From Pseudopyrenochaeta lycopersici (taxonomy: Eukaryota > Ascomycota > Dothideomycetes > Pleosporales > Pseudopyrenochaetaceae): a stretch of DNA of 64,000 nt. The notes beneath the pieces are model-generated. The model was given only the letters and a program-made list of their open reading frames with translations. It ran no database searches and was not told where the DNA came from. The position numbers and the translations under genes are program-made. Below, in pieces: positions 35,258 through 43,446 of the stretch (position 1 is its first letter; each line of letters starts with the position of its first letter). Location: the NCBI GenBank assembly GCA_003313425.1, contig NHZP01000010.1, forward strand, positions 372,001 through 436,000. Direction: 5' to 3'.

Positions 35258-36142
35258 ATGCAATCAATGAGGACAGTCCCCGACATAGGCTCAGGGAAGC
35301 TCCACGCAAAAATCGCTCCACCACGGCATCCTCTCATACGTTACCAGGCGCGTAATCCAGACGTGACAAATTTTGCAAATTATGTGCTTGAGTTCGATCT
35401 AAATGATCTGCCGCAAATAATTCGATGTAAGGGTGTGCGGGACCTAGGCGAATGCACATCCGAACGGTGCTATCTTGTCTGCTACAACGAGCAAAGCAGT
35501 CTTGGGGATCCGGGTGTCGCTTCGGAGGACTTTGGTCTCTCAGACACAATGTTTCGTCGACAATGGGCTCCAAATACAGCGATCCTTCCACCTGGGAGTT
35601 GGCTATTCCTTATTAACGATGAGGGATGTGACGAGATAGTGATGGAGCGGAACAGGCAGGTCAATGGAGCCAATGGATCTAATGAAGTGAATGGATCTAA
35701 TGAAGTGAATGGATCTAATGAAGTGAATGGATCTAATGAAGTGAATGGATCTAATGAAGTGAATGGATCTAATGAAGTGAATGGATCTAATGAAGTGAAT
35801 GGATCTAATGAAGTGAATGGATCTAATGAAGTGAATGGATCTAATGAAGTGAATGGATCTAATGAAGTGAATGGATCTAATGGAGTGAATGGGATTGATG
35901 AAGTGAATAGGATTAATGAAGCAAATAGGGTCAATGGGTTGAATGAGGTGAATGGAGCGAGTAGGGTTAATAGAGTGACTAGGGTTAATGGAGCGAATAG
36001 GGTGAATAGAGCGAATAGGGTTAATGGAGCGAATGAGGTGAATGGAGCGAATAGGGTGAATAGAGCGAATAGGGTTAATGGAGCGAATGAGGTGAATGGA
36101 GCGAATAGGGTCAATGGAGCGAATGGGTTCAATGGCGCTTAG
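35258..36142 (+). CDS. Orphan Cys-motif protein with C-terminal Asn-rich hexapeptide repeats
   Basis: Single exon, 294 residues, starting at the first ATG of the frame (35258). Residues 1-135 form a non-repetitive domain with no signal peptide; it contains CKGVRDLGEC, then RCYLVCY, and later PPGSWLFLINDEG. Residues about 136-294 are a repeat tail. It has twelve near-perfect Asn-Glu-Val-Asn-Gly-Ser type units, then diverged Asn-Arg-Val/Asn-Gly-Ala units ending in the stop. The tail is encoded by an 18-bp minisatellite. The N-terminal domain shares its Cys spacing with the protein at 36534-36989, so the two look like neighbouring paralogs. I recognise no known family. The tail is hydrophilic and probably disordered. 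Confidence 0.65.
   Translation: MQSMRTVPDIGSGKLHAKIAPPRHPLIRYQARNPDVTNFANYVLEFDLNDLPQIIRCKGVRDLGECTSERCYLVCYNEQSSLGDPGVASEDFGLSDTMFRRQWAPNTAILPPGSWLFLINDEGCDEIVMERNRQVNGANGSNEVNGSNEVNGSNEVNGSNEVNGSNEVNGSNEVNGSNEVNGSNEVNGSNEVNGSNEVNGSNEVNGSNGVNGIDEVNRINEANRVNGLNEVNGASRVNRVTRVNGANRVNRANRVNGANEVNGANRVNRANRVNGANEVNGANRVNGANGFNGA
35675..36139 (+). repeat. 18-bp coding minisatellite with 54-bp higher-order copies
   Basis: Eleven identical tandem copies of an 18-bp unit (GGATCTAATGAAGTGAAT) occupy 35675-35872, followed by a one-base variant to 35890 and then increasingly diverged units. Within the diverged part a 54-bp block is duplicated exactly (35987-36040 and 36041-36094). The perfect block indicates recent expansion, and the 54-bp pair indicates an older, separate duplication. 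The unit has no stop in several frames, so overlapping frames are open on both strands. Confidence 0.95.
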
Positions 36143-36533
36143 GGAGTGAATGTATCCCATGACCCTCATGTGGCCAACTAGACTGACGAGCCTCGTGATA
36201 TGAGTGTTATTTGATCCTTCGCAGGCCCTTCTTTAAGGAAAGAGCCCCCTTTCTTTTAGTAGATTTGAGTCAAAGTATCGATTGTTATCAGGTTCGAAGT
36301 TGTCAGAGTGACAAGTTTCCTTAGCCCAATGAACATCAATAATCCATGACTCGGTAGTTAAATTTACTTTCTATGTAAGACCTGAGCTCCCTCTCAGAAT
36401 TTCTCTTTATATCCTTACAAGAAGCACTTGAACACATCAGTTCTCCCATCCGCGCTCTACAACCGGCATCTGTCGCCCCTTTATTACCAATTCAGAAAGA
36501 GCTCCAGCTATCTATAGAGCTAGCTTGTAGATA

Positions 36534-36989
36534 ATGCCTGACGTCGTTTCTTTCACTGCCTTCGTAGCTCCAGTGCGAGACCCTGAGCCTAAAGGTGGAG
36601 ACGAGGCCCCGAGCGAACAACATTTCTTTGCATGGAACGTACCAACAGACGAAGAAGAGCTTAGAAAGCATTGCTTTACATTTACTGTCGATAAAAGCCC
36701 AATCAAACATTCACATTGCAGCCATCTCCAAAAGGGCACCACGGAGTGCAAATCTATGATCTGCTATGTTCTCTGCTACGGCGGCTCTACGGGGAGTGGG
36801 GCTGCGGGAACTAGTGCGCCTTCGAAGACGTGGGGTGGGAGGGTGGATGGTGGTGCGGTGTGGGACAATCACATGAAGCGCATAGATGCGTATATATGGT
36901 TAGTGGAGGGGTTCATGGATCCTGTGAAGGAGAAGCGGATAGCGGACGATGCTGCTGCAAAGGCTTCGGAACGCAGAATGCAACGCTAG
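36534..36989 (+). CDS. Orphan Cys-motif protein, paralog of the repeat protein upstream
   Basis: Single exon, 151 residues, ATG in ATA-ATGC context. No signal peptide or membrane span. The central segment HCSHLQKGTTEC followed by ICYVLCY repeats the Cys spacing of the neighbouring protein (C-x8/9-C-x4-CYxxCY). Both then have a Trp...Asn stretch and an aromatic-WL...(D/E)G element (AYIWLVEGFMDP here). The C-terminus is a short charged helix rather than a repeat. The coding sequence is GC-richer than its surroundings. No known family is recognised and the function is unknown. Confidence 0.6.
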   Translation: MPDVVSFTAFVAPVRDPEPKGGDEAPSEQHFFAWNVPTDEEELRKHCFTFTVDKSPIKHSHCSHLQKGTTECKSMICYVLCYGGSTGSGAAGTSAPSKTWGGRVDGGAVWDNHMKRIDAYIWLVEGFMDPVKEKRIADDAAAKASERRMQR

Positions 36990-37169
36990 AGGAGACGCAC
37001 AGGTGATGTGTAGATGATTACATTTGTTATTGGATCGATGTAATATTAGGACATAATAACAACATACGATGAATGTTGAATGATGATCAGAGGGACCGAG
37101 CCTGATACCCTAATGCGCCACAGAACTCCTTTCCGCTATACGAGGACCACCAACGCTCTTCAACACATT

Positions 37170-39050
37170 TCAGACATCCCCAGCATACCTCCTCGCAGTC
37201 GCCTTATATGCTCCGTGAAAACCAAAGCTCATCGGCCCCTGCATCTCCGCCCTGCCGACCTCCGTCAAATCCTTTGCGCTAAGCACCAATAAGTAGCTTC
37301 TCTCCACATAGCCATCCAGAACAACAGTTAAGATCACACCATCATCTTCTGCACTGCCCTCCGGGTCAGCCACAAAGATGGGCTCGCCGGGTGTATGACC
37401 TTCAGTTTCCCAGATGATGGAAGTCTGTGTGATATTGTCAAACTTCACGATTCCATCCATGAAGGAGGACTTGAGGCGGTCGGCGCAGCCGTATGTGTAC
37501 CGGTGGCGGCGGGTGAGGTAGGAAGGGTTTATCGTGGGAAGTTCGGCGCTTATCATCTTATCAGCTTTGAAAAGCAATTCTGCAGGTAGTGGATGTTTGG
37601 TTGGTAGCCCGGCGTCGACGCTAGGTAGTCGGAACTGTGATTGCATAGGCAGACACGATAGTCGCTTTTGCCCAGCATATTCCAGGTTCGCGATGGAGGA
37701 GATGAGATTGTCGTAGTAGAAGCGGTGGATCACATCTGTATTCTCAAATATACCAAGTTCTGCAATGATATCTGTCTTCTTCGGATTGAGTTCGTTTGGT
37801 TCTTCCCAAGCGTTCACGGTATGGAAGCAGAAGAAAGGATCGCTCTCGTACGTCGCCACGAGTCCCTTTCCGCCCGTGCGGTCTATGACGTACCATGTCG
37901 CTTTGGAGGTAGGGTCAAAAGGCGCAATAGCGTCGACAACATTCTTATTGTACAGAATTGATACACCACCCCATGTTATGTGGCTATTCCAGACACAAAG
38001 AATAACGTAATTCTCAGTAAGGAAGAGCGAGTGAATATATGCAGGCTTGCCGTGAAAGGTAGCTAGGATATCAGTTTTGCCAGTGCTCGCTGAGGTGCGG
38101 AAGACGCGATATGTAGCTTTATAGCCGAAATCAAGGTTGAAGTTGAAAACATCGCCAGTGTGAGGGTCAGATTTGGCATGTGCAGCCGACATAGGGCCTT
38201 TCAAGTCTGGATGTAGCACTCTCTGTGTTGCAATGCCTTGAGGCTCTAGTGTTTCTGGGTTGATCTTTTTGAGCAACAAATTGTCGGATTTTGCGTGGAG
38301 GGTTTCGATGTGGTTCGTATGTCCGTTTACGGAAGGCTTCTCAGGGTTCTTGACATATCCGCCACCCGGCATGTTTATGGAGAGCGTGACTCCCACATTT
38401 TGTGAGTTACGTGAGTGTGTGCTGTTAAAAATACTCATGACTTTCTTGAAGAAACTCTCGCAAGGATCACGTTTTGACGCGAAAGTAATGCTGTTGAGTT
38501 TGCCAGTTTTACGAACCATCTCGAGATACTCGTCTACTGTTCGTCGAGACCGGTACTGGACTTTGGCTAGGCCATCTTGGCCTGGGAAGTCGATCTGGAA
38601 ACGGTGAACGCAAGAGAAGCCGTCAAACCAGTGTTTCGCCGCCCAAATCTTGCCCTCTTCGGTCTTCGCTTTATACCCAAGTGGACCAGTCCGGAACAAG
38701 ACGCCAGCAGCATACTGTGGAATTTTGCCCTTCACAGTGAGCTCGACGGGCTCATGTTCTTCGTAGTTGTTGTCGAAACCTGCGTCATTCGGCCAGGCGT
38801 CTTTTGTTCCCACGAGCATACTGGAGTAGCTAGGAGGATGTTGGTTCTCTGTGAAATAGGCCCTTGATGTATATGTTGATGAATCCTGAGATGGGAAACC
38901 TTGGAGCAGTCTGGTTGGGTACCGAGGTAGAATAACGTTCGACTTAGCTCGATTCGTACCAAAAAATAAGTGAAGTAGTAGAGGTGAGCTACGTGGACCT
39001 TGGTATGCTGTTCTAAAATGACGAAGTAATGAACGACTCAACATCAGCAT
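37170..39050 (-). CDS. Carotenoid cleavage oxygenase family protein
   Basis: Member of the RPE65/carotenoid oxygenase family: non-heme Fe(II) enzymes that cleave conjugated double bonds of carotenoids, apocarotenoids or stilbenes with O2. Single exon, 626 residues from the ATG at 39050. Family blocks include AGVLFRTGPLGYK, HWFDGFSCVHRF and the iron-ligand histidines in AHAKSDPHTGD, AYIHSLF, FFCFHTVNAW and, near the C-terminus, GFHGAY. The first ~80 residues are basic, Ser/Arg/Leu-rich and lack acidic residues early on, like a mitochondrial presequence; a downstream ATG at 38819 could be used instead. It resembles torulene-type dioxygenases (CarT/CAO-2) more than stilbene cleavers, by impression. 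No carotenoid synthesis genes are nearby. Confidence 0.88.
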   Translation of the reverse strand: MLMLSRSLLRHFRTAYQGPRSSPLLLHLFFGTNRAKSNVILPRYPTRLLQGFPSQDSSTYTSRAYFTENQHPPSYSSMLVGTKDAWPNDAGFDNNYEEHEPVELTVKGKIPQYAAGVLFRTGPLGYKAKTEEGKIWAAKHWFDGFSCVHRFQIDFPGQDGLAKVQYRSRRTVDEYLEMVRKTGKLNSITFASKRDPCESFFKKVMSIFNSTHSRNSQNVGVTLSINMPGGGYVKNPEKPSVNGHTNHIETLHAKSDNLLLKKINPETLEPQGIATQRVLHPDLKGPMSAAHAKSDPHTGDVFNFNLDFGYKATYRVFRTSASTGKTDILATFHGKPAYIHSLFLTENYVILCVWNSHITWGGVSILYNKNVVDAIAPFDPTSKATWYVIDRTGGKGLVATYESDPFFCFHTVNAWEEPNELNPKKTDIIAELGIFENTDVIHRFYYDNLISSIANLEYAGQKRLSCLPMQSQFRLPSVDAGLPTKHPLPAELLFKADKMISAELPTINPSYLTRRHRYTYGCADRLKSSFMDGIVKFDNITQTSIIWETEGHTPGEPIFVADPEGSAEDDGVILTVVLDGYVERSYLLVLSAKDLTEVGRAEMQGPMSFGFHGAYKATARRYAGDV

Positions 39051-40432
39051 TGTTATACATCGGTGCAACGGACGTACCGATGATCAGGGATGCTGAATCC
39101 TCCCGCTGCGAGCCAGTATTCTCACATTTCTATGGTAGTGCGCACGCAGCCCGTTGCCCTAACCAAAGACGCGTACCCAAGACGGGCTGGTGGCGCCTCT
39201 TCACGTGGGCTCGCTTGCCCATGCTCAGCTTCGGATTGCATTTGTGTCGTAGCACGCAAGGTTTGGGAGCGCCTGTACGGCCTTAAGAGAAACACTGAGC
39301 CTATTAGATGTTAGTGGAAAGCTTCTAATGGCTCTTCGCCGGAAACGCGATGGCTCTCTTTCGTCCGTTACACATGTATGGCGGACTAACAGAGGTGTTG
39401 GGATACGGCCGGAAGCCACGCTATTGTCCAAATCCAAGGATAGAAAATCCTCCGAAGGCTCACTCGATGGTCATACGCTCATTATGGTTTGCCTCGCAAA
39501 CATTATGCTGACGATTCGCATTCGCGTAACGCTGGAGTTTGTTTGGCCTCCTGAACCGTCCCTGACAACCAAGTGCTTTCGTGTTCGACATTTCGCTCTG
39601 CAAGCGATGAGCTTGTACGCATTGAGCAAAGTTAGGCGAAGATCCATCACGGTGCCCAGGCAATCCGCTCCAGACTGAAGAAAGGTGGAAACGTGATCGC
39701 CCGCAGGCGCAATGGTACGGATTGTTTTCGTGACTGCCGGCAAATGATAAGAGGGCACACGGATGAGGACCCATCGAGGCGGGGTGCAAGAGCCGATATG
39801 GTGAGCTTAAGCGAGACAGAGGAAAGCCATGGTGACGGCTGTTGGAATGACAGAGAGCTGATGACTAGGAAACTAAGAAAGCAAGAAACCGATGCCTTTG
39901 AACATATTCAAAAGATATATGTCTAGGTGTTGAGCGACAAAATGGGCGGCGTCGTTGACTTCCTCAGTGAACACAGTAAAACAGAGAGGTGGGAAATAAC
40001 CAGAAGACCACGGCGTTGGCCTTGCGGCACACGCTTCTCAAGGGGAAGCGAGCAAGGAGGGACACAAGAATTCCTGATGCAAGGTGTTCGCTTGTATAAC
40101 CTAATGAATGTCGATCAACGTTGGCATGTCAAACAAAGTGAAGCATGGCAGCCTCGCTTCCTTCTCGGCAAGAATTCCATGCTATGTCTAATATAGATTA
40201 GCGTCAATCCTGTTCAGCCTTACCGTACCCGTTGCATCACCAATTTCGAGATTCAGCATTGCAGCCATGGAACCACGACGATTCACATCTTCTCGATCCC
40301 CACATTAAGGGCGCAATATTCACGAACCGGACGTGCTTGGTATCCAGTATCCATCATTTGCAACTCGACCTCAAGAAAAAGTGGCAGCCCCGAAACGAAT
40401 ACTTCTACCGTAACGAACCCCCCACCAGCAAT
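39051..40432. other. Intergenic with unrecognised frames
   Basis: GC content is near coding level and several frames of 80-116 codons overlap (39328-39678 plus, 39460-39789 minus, 39927-40196 plus), but none shows a known domain, good start or splice structure. Could include 5' UTRs or a degraded gene. Confidence 0.45.
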
Positions 40433-41482
40433 ATGGGCAGTCTGCTCTCCCTCCCCGTCATACTTCTGAACTTCCTCCTGCCTTTCACGAAACCAGGCAC
40501 GCCGCTTGTCCAGGACCTTGTACACACTGCGATACTGTGCGGGACACTGTACTTCGCCCCGCAAATAGCAGAGTGGTACAACGCACGACAAGTCGAGGAA
40601 ATACCAATAAATGGAGAGACACAGACTGGGGAGATACAAGAACCAATAGACACACAATCGGAAGGTCTAGACAGGCGGCGCGAGGAAGAAGTACCATTTG
40701 ACGAGCGGCTCGTGCTGGAACACGATGGAGACGAACACGTTGGAGGACCGCCACCATTAGCACCCACCCCTCCACTACAGGAAGACGGTCCAGCCCACCG
40801 ACAACCGCCACCACCCCAAGTCGAAGACTTCGAAGACCCTGCTGCCTTTGCGCAACCCGAGGCAGGCCCCGCAAACGACCGCCCCAGGCCCACGCCTGCA
40901 AACCGGACCATCGGCGCCAAAAAAGCAAAATCCCTCGCTCGCAAAGACCAGCGGCGCGCATACCACGAGTTCCATCGGCAAGAAGCCGAGTTGCGGCGTT
41001 TGCAGGAGCAAGAAGGTGCCGAAGAGAGGGATGCTGCGTTGGCTGCTGAAAAGGCAAGGAGAGCGCAGGTAGAAGAGGAGATTAGAGAAAAGGAGAGGGC
41101 GGAAAGGGAGGCAAGAAAGCGAGACCAAGAGCGCGAGGCACAGGAGGAGAATGAACGACGGGAACGAGTAGTAAAAAGAGTCCGAGACGAAGTACAAAGA
41201 AATGGAGCTGTGGATCTTGTGGACGTCGCATGGACTGAAGGAAAGGATAAGATGTGGGTTGAACAGCTGGTCAGAGCTAGTGGATTGCTGTCACAACTAC
41301 AAAAGGACGGAGCACACGCCATGATCACAAGCCATGGCTGGCTCGTCAAAGTCGATCAGGAAATCATGACACAGGCTTACGCTGATGCTGAGGTGTATGG
41401 CAATGGACACGGTGGTAAAATCAGTTTCGCGGAGTTTGGAGGCATATTGGAAAAAGCTGTGCTCACGAGGGCCAAAGCTTAG
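40433..41482 (+). CDS. Conserved-type coiled-coil protein with N-terminal membrane segment
   Basis: Single exon, 349 residues from the ATG at 40433. It opens with a hydrophobic stretch (SLLSLPVILLNFLLPF, then LVHTAILCGTLYFAPQIAEWY), so it is probably membrane-attached. A Pro-rich acidic linker follows. Next is a long Glu/Arg/Ala-rich coiled-coil (about residues 165-265), and a compact C-terminal domain (MWVEQLVRASGLLSQLQKDG, then ISFAEFGGILEKA). The last part slightly resembles an EF-hand-like tail but lacks a full loop. The frame is open 67 codons upstream, but that extension has no family features. No specific function is recognised. Confidence 0.7.
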   Translation: MGSLLSLPVILLNFLLPFTKPGTPLVQDLVHTAILCGTLYFAPQIAEWYNARQVEEIPINGETQTGEIQEPIDTQSEGLDRRREEEVPFDERLVLEHDGDEHVGGPPPLAPTPPLQEDGPAHRQPPPPQVEDFEDPAAFAQPEAGPANDRPRPTPANRTIGAKKAKSLARKDQRRAYHEFHRQEAELRRLQEQEGAEERDAALAAEKARRAQVEEEIREKERAEREARKRDQEREAQEENERRERVVKRVRDEVQRNGAVDLVDVAWTEGKDKMWVEQLVRASGLLSQLQKDGAHAMITSHGWLVKVDQEIMTQAYADAEVYGNGHGGKISFAEFGGILEKAVLTRAKA

Positions 41483-41945
41483 AATTTGCATTGAGTGGTC
41501 AGGTTTGCATAGCCAGGTCATTGATTCGCCTAGTAAAATGATACCCGTAGACTGATGGTTTACCACGAGTAGTCGAATGATATGATTCAAAATCCAAAAA
41601 TCACTGTGCGATCATGTAGTTGATGTTACATCGTCATTGCTGATACTGACATGATGCCTTTGCCTCTGTGCTAGACTGTCGTACATGATTCCACATGATT
41701 TCTCTGGTTCACTCAAATCGTAGGTACATCACCTCACATGTAGCATGACTGGCGAAATTGAAGTGTTATCGTGTTGTCCATTTTAGTCATGCAACCATGA
41801 AAGAGGTGTTTATTCGCCTAGAGAACCCATGCCATGCTGAAGATCCTCCGTCCCGTCCGGTCACAAGTAGACCAGACGCAGCCCATGAGAAAAAACTCCT
41901 CCCAGACACCATGCAGCTCCGCCACACATACATATACGCACGCCC

Positions 41946-42831
41946 TTATCGGTTGGACTTCGCTACACGCTCCAACTCGTCCTTCTTCTTGATCGCGTAC
42001 GAGTTGCTGCTTCCCTTGGCAGCGTTGATCAACTCTTCGGCCAGGCACTCAGCAATGCTCTTGACGTTGCGGAAAGAGGCCTCGCGGGCACCGATGGTGA
42101 GAAGAGCGATAGCCTGGTTGACGCGGCGGAGGGGTGACACATCGACGGCCTGGCGACGGACGGTACCGGCGGAACCGATACGGGTGGAGTCTTCACGGGG
42201 ACCGCAGTTGACGATAGCATCGACGGCGACCTGGATGGGGTTCTGGTCGGTCATGATGTGGATCTAAGTTTGTCAGTGACATGTCACATCATGTTTGCCG
42301 CCTTCTGCCAGGTGGTGATCTTGCTGCTGCAGCGCTTCGGGGAAGACGTACGATCTCGAAAGCGTGGGCAACAATGCGCACAGCCATGAGCTTCTTTCCG
42401 TTGTTGCGGCCGTTCATCATGAGCGAGTTGGTAAGGCGCTCAATGATGGGGCACTGCGCCTTCCTGAATCGCTTGACGGCATATCGGCCGGCGGAGTGTG
42501 AGATGTAGACGGGTGCGCGGATCTGAATATAGTCGCTGCGGCCGTGGTTAGCCCAAATTCTCAAGCCGCAATTCGAGGTCCCAATGCCAGCCAAATTCAA
42601 TCGTAGAGTGTGCGGAGCGAGAGAGCAAGGGTATCGTACGTCAATGAGATGTCGCGGACTTCGACCTCCTCGTAGGACCACTGTACAAAGTTAGAATGCG
42701 GTCTGTCTCTAGAAATAAGGCGGGCGGCTTGCCTTGTTGAACAGCTTGACGCTGCCAATCTCATCGGTAACCTCCTTGGGAAGGATGGCGTAGCCAGATG
42801 GGCTCTCGACCTCGATTTCTCCGTCAGACAT
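41946..42831 (-). CDS. RPS5: 40S ribosomal protein uS7 (S5)
   Basis: Component of the small ribosomal subunit head, contacting the mRNA/tRNA E-site region. Four exons (42831-42733, 42680-42640, 42535-42352, 42263-41946) join in frame to 213 residues. The protein is colinear with eukaryotic uS7: [21 protein letters not shown], then [18 protein letters not shown], then [20 protein letters not shown], ending [14 protein letters not shown]. The first intron has a GC donor (AAG/GCAAGC); the other two are GT-AG. Multiple small introns near the 5' end are usual for fungal ribosomal protein genes. The short N-terminal extension is typical of fungal homologs. Confidence 0.97.
42681..42732 (-). other. 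GC-AG intron of the uS7 gene
   Basis: 52-bp intron with donor AAG/GCAAGC and acceptor TACAG. The flanking codons give [12 protein letters not shown], matching the uS7 family exactly, and no GT donor in the vicinity keeps the frame. AG/GCAAG is the known consensus of U2-type GC-AG introns. Confidence 0.88.
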
Positions 42832-43446
42832 GATTGCGGTTGTCGGTGTGGGAGGTGGTAGGAGATGGGCGTCGGATATGTTGTCGCTGCTGAAGGTCGA
42901 AGTTCGTGGTCGCCAAAATCCAGTGCGAGCTATTACTCGCTAGTGGACCAGTAAGATGACGCGAGGTCTTGGCACATACCGGCCAACCGAGCGCCCTCGC
43001 AGCCCCAGAACAACACCACTTCATGAACATATCCCCAACCAATCCAGGCCTCAATAGGGATACAAAACCCAAAATATAATCATCATTCTAAGTGGATAAT
43101 CGTCGCTTGTCGCAGTGCTCTTGTGCTCTCACTCTGGTGCCTTTGAATGCCATTGCAGCAGCGAAATTAGACCGCATCAAAACATCTGGTTTGTACTATC
43201 GTAGAATACACAAATTAAGCAATAATCATGGTATCTGGCCAGCTTATTGCTTATCTTAAAAATCAAACGCAATATCCAACTCCGGTGTAGAGACCAAAGC
43301 GGCAGGCCTCCAACTCCATGCAATGCCGCTGCGCAAAACCTAGAATCGAGAAGGGAGAATTAGAATAGTTTTAAGAGTCACGCTACGCTCTCGTCAGCAC
43401 GCAGTCCCGGGTTAAACAATGTCCATCAGAGATGCGTTCTCATAGA
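42832..43446. other. Intergenic: uS7 promoter and downstream neighbour's 3' flank
   Basis: 615 bp between the uS7 start and the stop of the coiled-coil gene; no gene. The uS7 5' UTR may contain a leader intron, but this cannot be decided from sequence alone. Confidence 0.55.

Noticed and set aside
35675..35890. CRISPR-like regular repeats
   Set aside because: Units are contiguous without spacers and lie inside a eukaryotic coding frame; a minisatellite, not a CRISPR array.
35482..36169. Long minus-strand frames (216 and 188 codons) rich in Phe/Thr/Ser and Ile/Arg/Ser across the repeat array
   Set aside because: They are produced by the 18-bp minisatellite being stop-free in several frames; the unique 5' domain is coherent only on the plus strand.
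40405..41349. 314-codon minus-strand frame with Cys/Ser-rich protein
   Set aside because: Antisense shadow of the Glu/Arg-rich coiled-coil gene at 40433-41482; composition follows from the complementary codons.
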